Positions 7,871 through 16,791 of a stretch of 64,000 bases of DNA are shown piece after piece. The notes under the pieces were generated by a model, which saw only the letters and a program-made list of their open reading frames with translations, ran no database searches and was not told the origin of the DNA. Source of the stretch: Metapseudomonas sp043392685. GTDB taxonomy: Bacteria > Pseudomonadota > Gammaproteobacteria > Pseudomonadales > Pseudomonadaceae. Each line of letters begins with the position of its first letter. The first letter of the stretch is position 1. The position numbers and the translations under genes were made by a program. The stretch is taken from assembly GCA_043392685.1 (NCBI GenBank), contig JBHZGM010000006.1, one strand, 5' to 3'.

Positions 7871-8911
7871 ATGACCGAAGCCCGTTACAAGATCGTCTTC
7901 GATGGTCAGCCAATGCCCGGCGTGGCATTGGAAACCGTCAAGGAAAACCTCGCCCGCCTGTTCAAGAGCGACGCCGACAAGATCGAAAGCCTGTTTCGCG
8001 GCCGCAGCGTCGCCCTGAAACGCGACCTGGTGGAAGCCGAGGCGAACAAGTACCTGGCCGCATTGCAGCGGGCGGGCGCCAAGGTGCGCAAGGAGCAGGA
8101 GGCCTCCGCAGGGCTGAGCCTGGCGACCTCGGCGGACCACCCGGAACCGGCGACCGTTGCAGCTGAATCTACAGCCGCTGCCAACGAAAGCATGAGCTGC
8201 CCGAAATGTGGCCATGAGCAGCCGAAAGCCGCTGAATGCCGGGCCTGCGGCATCATCGTCGACAAGTACCTGGCCCGCCAGGCGCAGCTGGCCCAGGAAG
8301 CGCCCCGGGAAAGCACCTCCAACGACGGCAGCGTAGCCACTTCCCCCTACGCACCGCCCCAGGCCCAGGTGGGTGAGCAGCTACCGGAATATGGCGAACT
8401 GAAGGTCTTCGGCACCAGCGGCCGGATTGGCCGGGTTCGTTACCTCGGCTGGAGCATGGCGATGATGCTGGCCTTCCTGCCCATCGGCGGCGTGATCCTC
8501 GGCAGTTTCGCGCTTTCCGATGCCCTCGCCGGCCTGCTGACGATTGCCGCCTGCCTTGCGCTGGTGGTCGTGAGCGTCTGCCTCGGTGTACAGCGCCTGC
8601 ACGACATGGGCTGGTCGGGTTGGCTCTGGCTGTTGAACTTCGTCCCTGTCGTCGGCAGCGTGTTCGCCCTGCTGATGCTGTTCATGCCGGGTACCGATGG
8701 CCCCAACCGCTATGGCCCGCCCCCGCCGCCCAACAGTCGCGCGGTGAAAGTGCTGGCCTGGCTGGTTCTTCTTGTGCCGGTTATCGGTATAGTCGCCGCC
8801 ATTTCGATACCGGCCTACCAGGGCTACCTGATGCGCGCCCAGATGGGCGATGCCGCCAGCTTCGAGCAGCCCATCGAAGCCCCCGCCCTGGAACGCGAGT
8901 CCGCCGAGTAA
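7871..8911 (+). CDS. DUF805 membrane protein with N-terminal zinc ribbon and pilin-like C-terminal segment
   Basis: A 346-residue protein of unknown function. An N-terminal soluble part (1-75) is followed by a Cys4 zinc ribbon near residues 115-135 (CPKCGHE..CRACGIIVDKYL). A DUF805-type membrane domain follows (about 180-290) with three or four hydrophobic helices and the motif QRLHDMGWSGWLWLL. The last hydrophobic segment (GIVAAISIPAYQGYLMRAQ) resembles the N-terminal helix of type IV pilins. The preceding stretch 7655-7870 holds no gene I can support. Confidence 0.8.
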   Translation: MTEARYKIVFDGQPMPGVALETVKENLARLFKSDADKIESLFRGRSVALKRDLVEAEANKYLAALQRAGAKVRKEQEASAGLSLATSADHPEPATVAAESTAAANESMSCPKCGHEQPKAAECRACGIIVDKYLARQAQLAQEAPRESTSNDGSVATSPYAPPQAQVGEQLPEYGELKVFGTSGRIGRVRYLGWSMAMMLAFLPIGGVILGSFALSDALAGLLTIAACLALVVVSVCLGVQRLHDMGWSGWLWLLNFVPVVGSVFALLMLFMPGTDGPNRYGPPPPPNSRAVKVLAWLVLLVPVIGIVAAISIPAYQGYLMRAQMGDAASFEQPIEAPALERESAE

Positions 8912-8966
8912 GCAACCTCCCGGGGCCGGCGCTGTCCAACCCGGCCCCGTTACGGAGAACCTCCAG

Positions 8967-9755
8967 ATGCCCCGTTATGCCCTGATCACCGGCGCCTCCA
9001 GCGGTATTGGCCTGGCCATGGCCGAGGCGCTGGCACGCCGGGGTCGGCACCTGCTGCTGGTGGCCCGGCAGCGGGATGTGCTGGAGAGCGTTGCTTGCGA
9101 GCTGACCCAGCGTTTCGGTGTGGAGGTGCTGTTCCGCTACTGCGACCTGGCCGAGCCCCTGCAGGTGTCCGGGTTGTTGATGGACCTGGAACAAGGGGAG
9201 CGGGAGATCGACCTGCTGGTGAACAATGCCGGCATCGGCACTTCCGGAGCCTTCGTCGACCAGGACTGGGGACGCGAGCAGGAGCTGATCGAAGTGAACA
9301 TCCTCGCCCTTGCCCGCCTTTGCCACGGCATTGGTGGCCTGATGGCGCGCCAGGGCGGCGGCCAGATCCTCAATATCGCCTCGGTGGCCGGCTTCCAGCC
9401 CGGCGCCTGGATGAGCAACTACTACGCCAGCAAGGCCTACGTGCTGAACTTCACCGAAGGACTGCGCGAGGAACTGCGTCCGCGTGGCGTGAAAGTCTCG
9501 GTGCTGTGCCCGGGCCCGACTCGCACTGCCTTCTTCCGCGGTGCCCACATGCAGGTCGGCAGCCTGGAAGGCAGCAAGCTGATGATGAGCCCGGAGGAAG
9601 TGGCGCTGATCACCGTACGCGCACTGGAGAAGAACCGCGCCATCATCATTCCCGGCTGGCGCAACCGGCTGGCCGCCCTCCTCCCCCGTCTCGCGCCGCG
9701 CTGGCTGGTGCGCCGCGTACTGGGTCAGGTCATACGCCGCTTCGCCCAGCCCTGA
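8967..9755 (+). CDS. short-chain dehydrogenase/reductase
   Basis: A 262-residue NAD(P)-dependent oxidoreductase of unknown substrate. The cofactor motif TGASSGIG is near residues 8-15, NNAG near 90, and the catalytic Ser-Tyr-Lys set appears as IASVAG and YYASKAY. This SDR group (DltE/YqjQ type) often acts on lipid or acyl substrates, but the substrate cannot be read from sequence. The start at 8967 gives the conserved MPRYALITGASSG N-terminus. Confidence 0.88.
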   Translation: MPRYALITGASSGIGLAMAEALARRGRHLLLVARQRDVLESVACELTQRFGVEVLFRYCDLAEPLQVSGLLMDLEQGEREIDLLVNNAGIGTSGAFVDQDWGREQELIEVNILALARLCHGIGGLMARQGGGQILNIASVAGFQPGAWMSNYYASKAYVLNFTEGLREELRPRGVKVSVLCPGPTRTAFFRGAHMQVGSLEGSKLMMSPEEVALITVRALEKNRAIIIPGWRNRLAALLPRLAPRWLVRRVLGQVIRRFAQP

Positions 9756-9761
9756 GCGGCG

Positions 9762-11243
9762 TCAGTCGGCTTTCACGCAACGGCCGTTCGCCCAGGCCCG
9801 CAGGCTCGCAAGATGCTCAGCCATCAACACCGATAGCGGCGCGGTGCCCTTGATCTCACGCAGCAGCAGCGCCTGGTCGGCCGGGCATTGCTGGGCCTGC
9901 GCCGCATAGAGCATCCCCACCACCGCCTGCTCGATCTCCGCGCCGGAGAAACCATCGCTGGCGGCCACCAGTTGATGCAGGTCGAACTGTGCCGGGTCGA
10001 GTTCACGGCGCCCCAGGTGGATTCGGAAAATCTCCGCACGGACTTCAGGCTGCGGCAGGTCGACGAAAAACAGCTCGTCGAATCGGCCCTTGCGCAGCAG
10101 CTCCGGCGGCAGCCGGTCGATGGCGTTGGCGGTGGCCACCACGAATACCGGTGCCTTGCGCTCGGCCATCCAGGTCAGCAGCGTGCCCAATACCCGCTGG
10201 CTCACGCCGCCATCGTGGTCGCCGCTGGCCAGCCCCTTCTCCACTTCGTCCATCCACAGCACGCAAGGCGCCATCTGCTCGGCGAGCTTCAGGGCCTCGC
10301 GCAGGTTGCGCTCGGTCTCGCCGAAGAACTTGTTGTACAGGCAGGCGAAGTCCAGGCGCAGCAACGGCAATCCCCAGAGACCAGCGACTGCCTTGGCCGC
10401 GAGACTCTTGCCGCCGCCCTGCACACCGACCAGCAACACGCCCTTGGGCCGGTCCAGCGGCTTTTCCTCCAGCACCGCAGCCTGGCGCTCGGCCAGCCAG
10501 CGTTTGAGGTTGGTCAGACCGCCCACTTCGGCGAAGCGCGCCGTTTCGTATTCGAAGCTGAGTACGCCGTCCAGGTCCAGCAACTGGAACTTCGCCTTGT
10601 TCAGTTCCGGCAGGTCTTCCTGGGTAATGGCGCCGTCATCGCAGATCACATTGCGCGCCAAGGCGCGGGCTTCTCCGTGGCTCAAGCCACGCAGGTTCTT
10701 CACCACCTGCTGCAGGGTGCGATTGTCCGTACGGACCCGCGCGCCGCGATTGCGCTCGCTCCAGCGCGCTGCTTCCTCGCGGACGATGCTCAACAATTCA
10801 TCCTCACTGGGCAGCGCCAGGTCGAAGCGCGCGGCATAGCGCTGCACCTCCGGCGGCAGCTTCAGGGCGTGGGACACCAGCACCAGCGTTGGCTTGTGAT
10901 TGCCCTCGGCCATCGCTACTTCCTTGAGCAACCGCACCACCCTGGGGTTGTCGGCGAGGAAGGGATGCAGGTCGCACATCACGTACAGGTTGGGTTGCGG
11001 GTCGGCCTTGATCAGCCTGAGTGCGGTTTCCGGCTCGCGGCTGTCCCCTTCGCCCAGGCTGTCGCCACCGAACCCCAGCCGCTGGAGTCCCTCGCTGACC
11101 GCCCAGGTGAAGAGCCCGAGCCCGCGTTTGACCGCCAGGCTGGTGAGGGTTTCCAGCACCCGGCGCTCGTCCCAGGACTCGATAAGGATCAGCTTCACGC
11201 GCGAATCCAGCACCAGGCCGAGGTCGTGGATGTCGTTCTTCAC
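9762..11243 (-). CDS. AAA+ ATPase, Ycf46-like
   Basis: A 493-residue protein. The N-terminal half (LILIESWDERRVLETL) matches the N-terminal region of Ycf46-type AAA proteins. The C-terminal half is a classical AAA module with Walker A GVQGGGKS (about 270), Walker B VLWMDEV, and an arginine-finger region (LLRKGRFDELFFVDLP). The start is GTG with an AAGGAG site 5 nt upstream. Cyanobacterial and plastid Ycf46 have been linked to photosynthesis regulation; the role in Pseudomonas is unknown. It converges on the SDR gene with only 6 bp between. Confidence 0.85.
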   Translation of the reverse strand: MKNDIHDLGLVLDSRVKLILIESWDERRVLETLTSLAVKRGLGLFTWAVSEGLQRLGFGGDSLGEGDSREPETALRLIKADPQPNLYVMCDLHPFLADNPRVVRLLKEVAMAEGNHKPTLVLVSHALKLPPEVQRYAARFDLALPSEDELLSIVREEAARWSERNRGARVRTDNRTLQQVVKNLRGLSHGEARALARNVICDDGAITQEDLPELNKAKFQLLDLDGVLSFEYETARFAEVGGLTNLKRWLAERQAAVLEEKPLDRPKGVLLVGVQGGGKSLAAKAVAGLWGLPLLRLDFACLYNKFFGETERNLREALKLAEQMAPCVLWMDEVEKGLASGDHDGGVSQRVLGTLLTWMAERKAPVFVVATANAIDRLPPELLRKGRFDELFFVDLPQPEVRAEIFRIHLGRRELDPAQFDLHQLVAASDGFSGAEIEQAVVGMLYAAQAQQCPADQALLLREIKGTAPLSVLMAEHLASLRAWANGRCVKAD

Positions 11244-11333
11244 AGGGGCTCCTTGAGAGGTTCGGCCGGCGCTGGCCGGGGCTTTCGCTCACCGTTAAAC
11301 TCGGGACCTCTTATAACAGGCCGGAGAATTCCC

Positions 11334-11672
11334 GTGGACTGTCTGTTCTGCAAAATCGCCGCCGGGCAAATTCCCGCGCGCAAGCTCTATGAAGACGATC
11401 ACGTCGTCGCCTTCCACGACATCGCGCCGCAAGCCCCCGTGCACTTCCTGGTAATCCCGAAGAAGCACATTCCCACCCTCACCGACCTCACCGAAGACGA
11501 CAAGGCCCTGGTTGGCCATATCGCCTATACCGCCCAGCGTCTGGCGGCCGAACAGGGTTGCGGCGAAGGCTTTCGCCTGGTGATGAACTGCAATGAGCAA
11601 GGCGGCCAGACCGTCTACCACATCCACATGCATGTGCTTGGCCAGCGCCAGATGCATTGGCCTCCGGGCTGA
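11334..11672 (+). CDS. HIT-family (HINT) nucleotide phosphoramidase
   Basis: A 112-residue histidine-triad protein that hydrolyses purine nucleoside phosphoramidates. It has the N-terminal CLFCKIAAGQIPA motif and the catalytic triad HIHMHVLG near the C-terminus. The start is GTG at 11334, preceded by CCGGAGAATTCCC; no ATG is available in frame at the right place. Confidence 0.93.
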   Translation: MDCLFCKIAAGQIPARKLYEDDHVVAFHDIAPQAPVHFLVIPKKHIPTLTDLTEDDKALVGHIAYTAQRLAAEQGCGEGFRLVMNCNEQGGQTVYHIHMHVLGQRQMHWPPG

Positions 11673-11688
11673 TCGGCCAGCGTCATCG

Positions 11689-11708
11689 GGGCGGGAAGCC
11701 TCCCGCCC
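11689..11708 (+). terminator. hairpin after the HIT gene
   Basis: An 8-bp perfect stem (GGGCGGGA/TCCCGCCC) with an AGCC loop lies 17 bp after the HIT stop. It has no T-run, so termination is only suggested. Confidence 0.35.
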
Positions 11709-11789
11709 GTCAGCCCCGGCCTGACGCCAGTCAAGCCTTGGCCATGGCCTTGCGGTAGAATGCCCGCCGACGTCCCACGGAGGTGCCGC

Positions 11790-12437
11790 ATGGCCAGCGA
11801 ACGTTCCTACTCCCCCGCCGACCGCCTGCTGTTGCAGGCCGATGCCGCACTGCGCACCCTGCTGCCGTTCACGGGCCAGCCATTTCGCCCGTCCCCGGCC
11901 GAAGGCCAGCCCGACGCCGAACTCAAGCCCGAGGATGCCCGCCATATCGCCGGCCTGATGCGCATCAACCATACCGGCGAGGTCTGCGCCCAGGCGCTTT
12001 ACCAGGGCCAGGCACTGACCGCCAGGCTGCCTGAGGTGCGCGAAGCCATGGAGCACGCCGCCGAGGAAGAGATCGACCATCTGGCCTGGTGCGAACAGCG
12101 TATCCGCGAACTGGGCAGCCGTCCGAGCATCCTCAATCCGGTCTTCTACGGCCTGTCCTTCGGCGTCGGTGCCATGGCCGGCCTGATCAGCGATCGCGTC
12201 AGCCTGGGCTTCGTCGCCGCCACCGAGGACCAGGTGTGCAAACACCTCGACGAACACCTCGAACAGCTGCCGGCGGACGATGCCCGCTCCCGCGCCATCC
12301 TCGAACAGATGCGCATCGACGAAGAACAGCACGCCACCAGCGCCCTGGAGGCCGGCGGCCTGCGCTTCCCGGCACCGGTCAAGTTCGGCATGACCCTGCT
12401 CTCCAGGGTCATGACCAAGAGCACCTACCGGGTCTGA
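11790..12437 (+). CDS. coq7: 2-nonaprenyl-3-methyl-6-methoxy-1,4-benzoquinol hydroxylase (Coq7)
   Basis: A di-iron hydroxylase acting late in ubiquinone biosynthesis. The protein has 215 residues and carries the carboxylate/His ligands in two ExxH-type helices (EEEIDHLAW and RIDEEQHATSA) plus HTGEVCAQALY near residue 60. The start at 11790 has a clear GGAGGT site and fits family length. A strong terminator follows. Confidence 0.95.
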   Translation: MASERSYSPADRLLLQADAALRTLLPFTGQPFRPSPAEGQPDAELKPEDARHIAGLMRINHTGEVCAQALYQGQALTARLPEVREAMEHAAEEEIDHLAWCEQRIRELGSRPSILNPVFYGLSFGVGAMAGLISDRVSLGFVAATEDQVCKHLDEHLEQLPADDARSRAILEQMRIDEEQHATSALEAGGLRFPAPVKFGMTLLSRVMTKSTYRV

Positions 12438-12449
12438 TCCCCGCAAACG

Positions 12450-12478
12450 AAAAAAGGCGCCATCCGGCGCCTTTTTTT
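12450..12478. terminator. bidirectional Rho-independent terminator (coq7/speD)
   Basis: A perfect stem AAAAAAGGCGCC/GGCGCCTTTTTT with a 4-nt loop and a T-run on both strands, placed between convergent coq7 and speD. Confidence 0.93.
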
Positions 12479-12498
12479 CTTTCCCGCGTCGAACCGCC

Positions 12499-13293
12499 TC
12501 AGTTGGGCATGTTGCGCGCGTAGAAGATTTCCAACATCTCGTGGCGGACGCGCGCCTCGACTTCCTTGCGCTGCTCCGCAGTCAGGTTGCGGGTGGCGTC
12601 GCCGAACAGGTAGTTATCCAGCTCGAAGTTCTTCAGCAGCATCTTGGTGTGGAACATGTTCTCCTGGTACACGTTGACGTCCGTCATCTGATAGGCGTCC
12701 CGGGTGTCCTCGGAGAGGTAGTTCTGGATCGAGTTGATCTCGTGGTCGATGAAGTGCTTCTTGCCTTCCACGTCACGGGTGAAGCCGCGCACGCGGTAGT
12801 CGACAGTGACGATGTCCGAATCGAACTGGTGGATCAGATAGTTGAGCGCCTTCAGCGGGGAAATCACGCCGCAGGTGGAAACATCGATGTCCACGCGGAA
12901 GGTGGCGATACCCGAAACCGGATGGATTTCCGGATAGGTGTGAACGGTGATGTGGCTCTTGTCCAGGTGCGCCAGGATGGTTTCCGGCAGCGGGCCCGGA
13001 GATTCCTCGATCTGGCTTTCGGTGGGCGTAACCGGTTGCTCGGAGATGAGAATGGTCACGCTCGCGCCCTGGGGATCGTAATCCTGGCGGGCGATGTTGA
13101 GGATGTTGGCACCGATGATGTCCACCACGTCGGTGAGGATCTGGGTCAGGCGCTCGGCGTCGTACTCTTCGTCGATGTACTGGACGTAGGCCTGCTGGTC
13201 CTCGGGGGTCTCCGCGTAGCAGATGTCATAAATGTTGAAGCTCAAGGTCTTCGTCAGGTTGTTGAACCCGTGGAGCTTGAGTTTGCTATTCAC
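12499..13293 (-). CDS. speD: S-adenosylmethionine decarboxylase proenzyme
   Basis: Makes decarboxylated AdoMet for spermidine synthesis. It is a 264-residue E. coli-type proenzyme; self-cleavage at the serine of DVSTCGVISP generates the pyruvoyl cofactor. Highly conserved blocks include KLHGFNNLTKTLSFNIYDIC, NILNIARQDYDPQGASVTIL and HLDKSHITVHTYPE. The GTG at 13293 is preferred because it gives 264 residues and has AGAGAG upstream. An in-frame ATG at 13314 would add 7 residues but lacks a ribosome binding site. Confidence 0.95.
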   Translation of the reverse strand: MNSKLKLHGFNNLTKTLSFNIYDICYAETPEDQQAYVQYIDEEYDAERLTQILTDVVDIIGANILNIARQDYDPQGASVTILISEQPVTPTESQIEESPGPLPETILAHLDKSHITVHTYPEIHPVSGIATFRVDIDVSTCGVISPLKALNYLIHQFDSDIVTVDYRVRGFTRDVEGKKHFIDHEINSIQNYLSEDTRDAYQMTDVNVYQENMFHTKMLLKNFELDNYLFGDATRNLTAEQRKEVEARVRHEMLEIFYARNMPN

Positions 13294-13542
13294 CGTTGAG
13301 AGCTCTCTTTGCATATGCGGCTCTGCCGCGTGGTTGAGCATGCCCGTCAGAAGCGCACGACACTTCTGCGTAGGACGGTTTACACCTCTTCGCGTTGGCG
13401 ATTGTGGTCGTATTTTCGGGGCCCGGAGCCCCGGAATCCGGAAGGGGGCGAATTATGCAGTCGACGGGCGCCGTCTGCCAGAGTTTGCCGCGCAAATATG
13501 ATGGCCGGATGTCGTTATCCGGCCATTCGTCGGAAGCTGCTA

Positions 13543-13968
13543 TCAGGCGCCCAGTTCGACGATTTCGTAATCATGGGTGATCTCGACGCCGGCGCGGCCG
13601 AGCATGATCGAGGCGGAGCAGTATTTCTCGGCGGAGAGTTCCACTGCGCGCTTGACCTGGGCTTCCTTCAGGCCACGGCCCTTCACCACGAAATGCACGT
13701 GGATCCTGGTGAAGACCTTGGGGTCTTCGCTGGCGCGCTCGGCTTCGAGGAAGGCTTCGCAGCTCTCCACCGGTTGGCGGGATTTCTTCAGGATGGAAAC
13801 CACGTCGAAGTTGGTGCAGCCGCCGAGGCCAAGCAGGAGCATTTCCATGGGACGCACGCCCAGGTTACGGCCACCGGCCTCCGGCGGGCCATCCATCACC
13901 ACGGCATGGCCGCTACCGGATTCGCCAAGGAACATGGCTTCGCCAGCCCATTGGATGCGTGCTTTCAT
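13543..13968 (-). CDS. OsmC-family peroxiredoxin-like protein
   Basis: A 141-residue OsmC/Ohr-fold protein with the two reactive cysteines in LGGCTNFD and EKYCSAS. OsmC family members reduce organic hydroperoxides with lipoyl or thiol donors. This one belongs to the YhfA-like branch found next to crp/vfr in many gammaproteobacteria. The start at 13968 removes a 14-residue non-conserved extension. Confidence 0.9.
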   Translation of the reverse strand: MKARIQWAGEAMFLGESGSGHAVVMDGPPEAGGRNLGVRPMEMLLLGLGGCTNFDVVSILKKSRQPVESCEAFLEAERASEDPKVFTRIHVHFVVKGRGLKEAQVKRAVELSAEKYCSASIMLGRAGVEITHDYEIVELGA

Positions 13969-14194
13969 CGCCTGAAACTCCGCTTGAAAAAAGGTGCGGT
14001 AGCTTATCACAGCGCATTTTCCATTCCGGTTCTCAAATAGTTCCCGGGCAGGTGTTAGGTGCGTCGCAAAATCACATTGTCGAAACAGGGACGTCTGTTA
14101 AGCTGGCGCCGGTTTACTGGCACACTTGGCACCACAACAATTAAAAAATTGCCTGTTGGACAAAGGCTTACCTTCTCTTTTTCGGGACTCGGGC

Positions 14195-14839
14195 ATGGTC
14201 GCAATTACCCTCACACCAAAAATAAAAAGCCTGGACAAACTACTGGCGCATTGTCACCGCCGCCGTTATACGGCCAAAAGCACCATCATCTATGCGGGCG
14301 ATCGCTGCGAAACTCTCTTCTTCATCATCAAGGGCTCCGTCACCATCCTGATCGAGGATGACGATGGCCGCGAAATGATCATTGCATACCTCAATGCCGG
14401 GGACTTCTTCGGCGAGATGGGCCTGTTCGACAAGGAAGGCACGGAAAAGGAACGCAGCGCCTGGGTCCGGGCCAAGACGGAATGCGAAGTGGCGGAGCTG
14501 AGCTACGCCAAGTTCCGCGAACTCACCCAGCAGGACCCGGAAATCCTCTATGCCCTGGGCAGCCAGATGGCCGACCGCCTGCGCAACACCACGCGCAAGG
14601 TGGGTGACCTGGCCTTCCTCGACGTGACCGGCCGCGTGGCGCGCACCCTGCTCGACCTGTGCAAGCAGCCCGACGCCATGACCCACCCCGATGGCATGCA
14701 GATCAAGATCACCCGCCAGGAAATCGGCCGCATCGTCGGCTGCTCCCGCGAGATGGTCGGTCGCGTGCTCAAGAGTCTGGAAGAACAGGGGCTGGTGCAT
14801 GTGAAGGGTAAAACCATGGTGGTCTTCGGTACTCGCTGA
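14195..14839 (+). CDS. vfr: cAMP-binding global regulator Vfr (CRP homologue)
   Basis: A 214-residue transcription factor that is nearly identical in its helix-turn-helix (ITRQEIGRIVGCSREMVGRV) and cyclic-nucleotide pocket to P. aeruginosa Vfr. In that species it binds cAMP and controls type IV pili, quorum sensing and type III secretion. The start at 14195 gives the known N-terminus MVAIT; upstream in-frame codons are not conserved. The 226-bp interval before it carries no clear CRP-type palindrome that I can defend. Confidence 0.97.
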   Translation: MVAITLTPKIKSLDKLLAHCHRRRYTAKSTIIYAGDRCETLFFIIKGSVTILIEDDDGREMIIAYLNAGDFFGEMGLFDKEGTEKERSAWVRAKTECEVAELSYAKFRELTQQDPEILYALGSQMADRLRNTTRKVGDLAFLDVTGRVARTLLDLCKQPDAMTHPDGMQIKITRQEIGRIVGCSREMVGRVLKSLEEQGLVHVKGKTMVVFGTR

Positions 14840-14859
14840 GGGTGTCGGGACCACAAACG

Positions 14860-14885
14860 AAAAAGCCGGCGCAAGCCGGCTTTTT
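14860..14885. terminator. bidirectional terminator (vfr/trpC)
   Basis: A perfect stem AAAAAGCCGGC/GCCGGCTTTTT with a GCAA loop and T-runs on both strands, between convergent vfr and trpC. Confidence 0.93.
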
Positions 14886-14908
14886 CATCTCTGGAGATCG
14901 GCACCGGA

Positions 14909-15745
14909 TCAGTCCGGATCGATGCCTGCTACCACAGGGTTGCGCTCGGGGAAGAACAGCCGGCCCAATTCGGCACCCGGCTCCTCGGCGCGCATGAAGG
15001 CCTCGCCCACCAGGAAGGCGTACACGCCGCTGACTTCCATCAGCTCCACGTCGGCACGGTTGAGGATGCCGCTCTCGGTCACCACCAGGCGGTCGCGCGG
15101 GATGCGCGGCAGCAGGTCGAGGGTGGTTTCCAGGCTCACCTCGAAGGTGTGCAGGTTGCGGTTGTTGATGCCCACCAGCGGGGTATCCAGGCAGTTCAGT
15201 GCGCGGTCCAGTTCTGCGGCGTCATGCACTTCCACCAGCACGTCGAGCCCAACCTCCTTGGCAGTCGCGGCCAGCTCCTTCATGCGGCTATCTTCCAGGG
15301 CGGAGACGATCAGCAGGATGCAGTCGGCGCCGATGGCACGGGCCTCGACCACCTGGTAGGGGTCGATCATGAAGTCCTTGCGGATGACCGGCAGCGAGCA
15401 GGCTGCGCGAGCTTGCTGCAGGTAGGCGTCGGCACCCTGGAAGAAGTCCACGTCGGTCAGCACCGAGAGGCAGGCGGCACCGCCAGCCTCGTAGCTCTTG
15501 GCGATCTGCGCCGGGTCGAAGTGCTCACGCAGCACGCCCTTGCTCGGGGAGGCCTTTTTCACCTCGGCGATCACCGCCGGCTCGTGGCGCTCGGCGCGCT
15601 CCAGCAGGGCACGGGCGAAACCACGGGGCGCGTCGGCGGCACGCGCCAGCGCCTCGATTTCAGACTGGGAAACGCGGGCACGGCAGACAGCCACTTCCTC
15701 GGCCTTGCGCGCCAGGATCTTCTCGAGAACGGTTGGGATGCTCAC
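14909..15745 (-). CDS. trpC: indole-3-glycerol-phosphate synthase
   Basis: Converts CdRP to indole-3-glycerol phosphate in tryptophan synthesis. It is a monofunctional TIM-barrel enzyme of 278 residues with the active-site segments EVKKASPSKGVL, GINNRNL and VTESGI. The start is GTG and overlaps the trpD stop by 4 nt (GTGA), so translation is coupled. It is the last gene of trpEGDC. Confidence 0.97.
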   Translation of the reverse strand: MSIPTVLEKILARKAEEVAVCRARVSQSEIEALARAADAPRGFARALLERAERHEPAVIAEVKKASPSKGVLREHFDPAQIAKSYEAGGAACLSVLTDVDFFQGADAYLQQARAACSLPVIRKDFMIDPYQVVEARAIGADCILLIVSALEDSRMKELAATAKEVGLDVLVEVHDAAELDRALNCLDTPLVGINNRNLHTFEVSLETTLDLLPRIPRDRLVVTESGILNRADVELMEVSGVYAFLVGEAFMRAEEPGAELGRLFFPERNPVVAGIDPD

Positions 15746-16791
15746 GCTTCATTCTCCACTCGGAACACCGCGGTAAAGGAGGCCAGTTCGTCCAGTTTCT
15801 CGCGGGCCAGGCCAGTGTCCAGGGCGTCCTGCGCCAAGCGCACACCTTCTTTCAGGCTGGACGCCAGATCGGCGGCGTAGAGCGCCGCGCCGGCGTTCAG
15901 CACGATCATGTCGGCGGCCTTCTGGCCATTCTCGGTCTGGCGCTTGCCCAGGGCGTCGCGGATCAGTTCAAGCGACTCCTGCGGGCTGCCGACAGTCAGG
16001 CCGATCAGGCTCTGGCTCCTGATGCCGAAGTCCTCGGGCTGGATCTGATACTCGGTGACTTCGCCGTCCTTCAGTTCGGCGACGTGGGTCGGCGCGGCGA
16101 GGCTCACCTCGTCGAGGCCGTCACGGGAATGAACCACCAGGATGTGCTCGCTGCCCAGGCGCTTGAGCACCTCGGCCAGCGGGCGGCACAGTGCCTGGCT
16201 GAACACGCCGACCACTTGGCGCTTAACCCCGGCCGGGTTCGTCAGCGGGCCAAGCATGTTGAACAGGGTGCGCAGCCCGAGTTCGCGGCGCGGACCGGCG
16301 GCGAACTTCATGGCCTTGTGGTGAACCTGGGCGAACATGAAGCCCACGCCGATGCACTCGATGCAGCGCGCCACCTGCTCCGGCTTGAGGTCCAGGTAGA
16401 TGCCGGCGGCTTCCAGCACGTCGGCGCTGCCGGTCTTGCCGGACACCGCGCGGTTGCCGTGCTTGGCCACCTTGCCCCCCGCCGCAGCGACCACGAAGGT
16501 GGCTGCCGAGGAGACGTTGAAGATATTCGCGCCATCGCCGCCGGTGCCCACCACGTCGACCACGTGATCTAGGGTGGAGAGTTCGACGCGGGTGGCCAGC
16601 TCACGCATGACCGACACCGCACCGACGATCTCTTCGATGGTTTCGCTCTTCATGCGCATGCCCATGAGGAAAGCGCCGATCTGGGCGTCAGTGCACTGGC
16701 CGGTCATGATCAGGCGCATCACGTCCTGCATTTCTTCGGTGGTCAGGTCCAGTTGATTGACCACACGGTTCAAGGCTTCCTTGATATCCAT
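15742..16791 (-). CDS. trpD: anthranilate phosphoribosyltransferase
   Basis: Transfers phosphoribose from PRPP to anthranilate. The 349-residue protein carries the PRPP-binding motif GTGGDGANIFNVS and the KHGNRAVS segment. The start codon shares one base with the trpG stop (TGATG). Confidence 0.97.
   Translation of the reverse strand: MDIKEALNRVVNQLDLTTEEMQDVMRLIMTGQCTDAQIGAFLMGMRMKSETIEEIVGAVSVMRELATRVELSTLDHVVDVVGTGGDGANIFNVSSAATFVVAAAGGKVAKHGNRAVSGKTGSADVLEAAGIYLDLKPEQVARCIECIGVGFMFAQVHHKAMKFAAGPRRELGLRTLFNMLGPLTNPAGVKRQVVGVFSQALCRPLAEVLKRLGSEHILVVHSRDGLDEVSLAAPTHVAELKDGEVTEYQIQPEDFGIRSQSLIGLTVGSPQESLELIRDALGKRQTENGQKAADMIVLNAGAALYAADLASSLKEGVRLAQDALDTGLAREKLDELASFTAVFRVENEA

Noticed and set aside
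9888..11333. Very long open reading frame on the plus strand opposite the AAA ATPase gene and leading into the HIT gene
   Set aside because: It is a high-GC antisense shadow without domain signatures; only its last 112 codons (HIT protein, from the GTG at 11334) are real.
14040..14194. Vfr/CRP autoregulatory site before vfr
   Set aside because: Only partial TGGCAC-type half-sites are seen; no pair with the TGTGA-N6-TCACA spacing.
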